DNA of 5,720 nucleotides from Chloroflexota bacterium. Lineage in GTDB: Bacteria > Chloroflexota > UBA5177 > JANWHV01. Made by a program: the position numbers and the translations under genes. Below, piece by piece: positions 5,402 to 5,720 of the stretch. Each line of letters begins with the position of its first letter. Within the stretch, counting starts at the first letter, position 1. Location: the NCBI GenBank assembly GCA_025450255.1, contig JANWHV010000092.1, forward strand, positions 1 through 5,720, written 5' to 3'. The notes under the pieces were generated by a model. The model had not been told where the DNA came from. It ran no database searches and saw nothing but the letters and a program-made list of their open reading frames with translations.

Positions 5402-5720
5402 ATGAGCGCGATACAGAGCGCCTCCGGCGCGTTGCCGAGCACCAGCCGCGCGACAGAATCGCCGAAAGCCTGGCGGTGGCTGGCGATCGGATCGATTGCG
5501 GCGGTCATGGTGCTGGCGATCGCCCTTACCCTGACCTTGCGCCATCTGAACGCCGCCAATGAGAACGCGCCCGCCGCGCCCAGCTTCGACTTGCGCTATG
5601 TCTCAGGCGGCACGGGACAGCTATCGCTGGCCGCGCTGGCCGGGCAGCCGGTTCTGCTCAACTTCACGAACTCCCAGTGCGGGCCGTGCCTCGACGAAAT
5701 ACCGACCCTTAAGTGGGCGG
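5402..5720 (+). CDS. Membrane-anchored TlpA/ResA-type thiol-disulfide protein (C-terminus beyond right edge)
   Basis: The first 106 codons are present and the frame is open at the window end. A polar cytoplasmic start (1-26) is followed by one membrane helix (27-46), then an extracytoplasmic thioredoxin-like domain from about residue 57. The strand V-L-L-N-F (84-88) leads into C93-G-P-C96 and then E-I-P, the active-site layout of TlpA/ResA/AhpC-TSA proteins. These proteins reduce disulfides outside the membrane, in cytochrome c maturation (ResA, CcmG) or in keeping the copper-site cysteines of oxidase subunit II and Sco reduced (TlpA). The usual Trp before the first Cys is Gln92, and another usual Trp after the Phe is Thr89. 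It lies 32 bases after the copper fusion gene, probably in the same operon, which favours a role in copper-site assembly. No other in-frame start lies close upstream. Sco proteins have CxxxC, so this is not Sco. Confidence 0.87.
   Translation, partial: MSAIQSASGALPSTSRATESPKAWRWLAIGSIAAVMVLAIALTLTLRHLNAANENAPAAPSFDLRYVSGGTGQLSLAALAGQPVLLNFTNSQCGPCLDEIPTLKWA

Overview
The window is GC-rich DNA (roughly two thirds G+C). Its real genes show the codon bias of a high-GC bacterium: nearly every third base is G or C. Signal peptides followed by a mature N-terminal His, Shine-Dalgarno sites, a c-type cytochrome and a CopC/CopD/FixH-type fusion suggest an aerobic, free-living bacterium. Chloroflexota or a similar high-GC lineage would fit, but this is inference and no taxonomic marker is present.

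Layout. (1) Bases 1-371, minus strand: N-terminal part of a small secreted or membrane-anchored cytochrome c with one CxxCH heme site; its C-terminus runs off the left edge. (2) Bases 372-781: divergent spacer with a small hairpin in the cytochrome leader and one 44-residue reading frame (536-670) with strong coding bias. (3) Bases 782-1552, plus strand: a four-helix membrane protein of unrecognised family with a Met/His-rich loop predicted outside the cell. (4) Bases 1717-2136: a secreted stand-alone CopC copper-binding protein. (5) Bases 2220-5369: a 1049-residue fusion of signal peptide, CopC, eight-helix CopD, two YtkA/FixH-like Ig-type domains and a seven-bladed YVTN (YncE-like) beta-propeller. 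(6) Bases 5402-5720: start of a membrane-anchored TlpA/ResA-type thiol-disulfide protein with a CGPC active site, cut by the right edge.

How they may work together. The plus-strand genes lie in one direction. The last three are closely spaced (83 and 32 bases), so an operon from about 1700 onward is likely. The set is copper capture at the outer face (two CopC modules), copper movement through the membrane (CopD), extracytoplasmic modules of families linked to oxidase assembly (FixH/YtkA), a thiol reductase and a nearby cytochrome c. It reads better as a copper-delivery and respiratory-enzyme assembly module than as simple copper detoxification. Two perfect inverted repeats flank the copC gene (1626-1647 and 2154-2189) and may control or process the transcript. 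The most unusual objects are the five-module fusion with its closed C-terminal propeller, and the Met-rich four-helix membrane protein.
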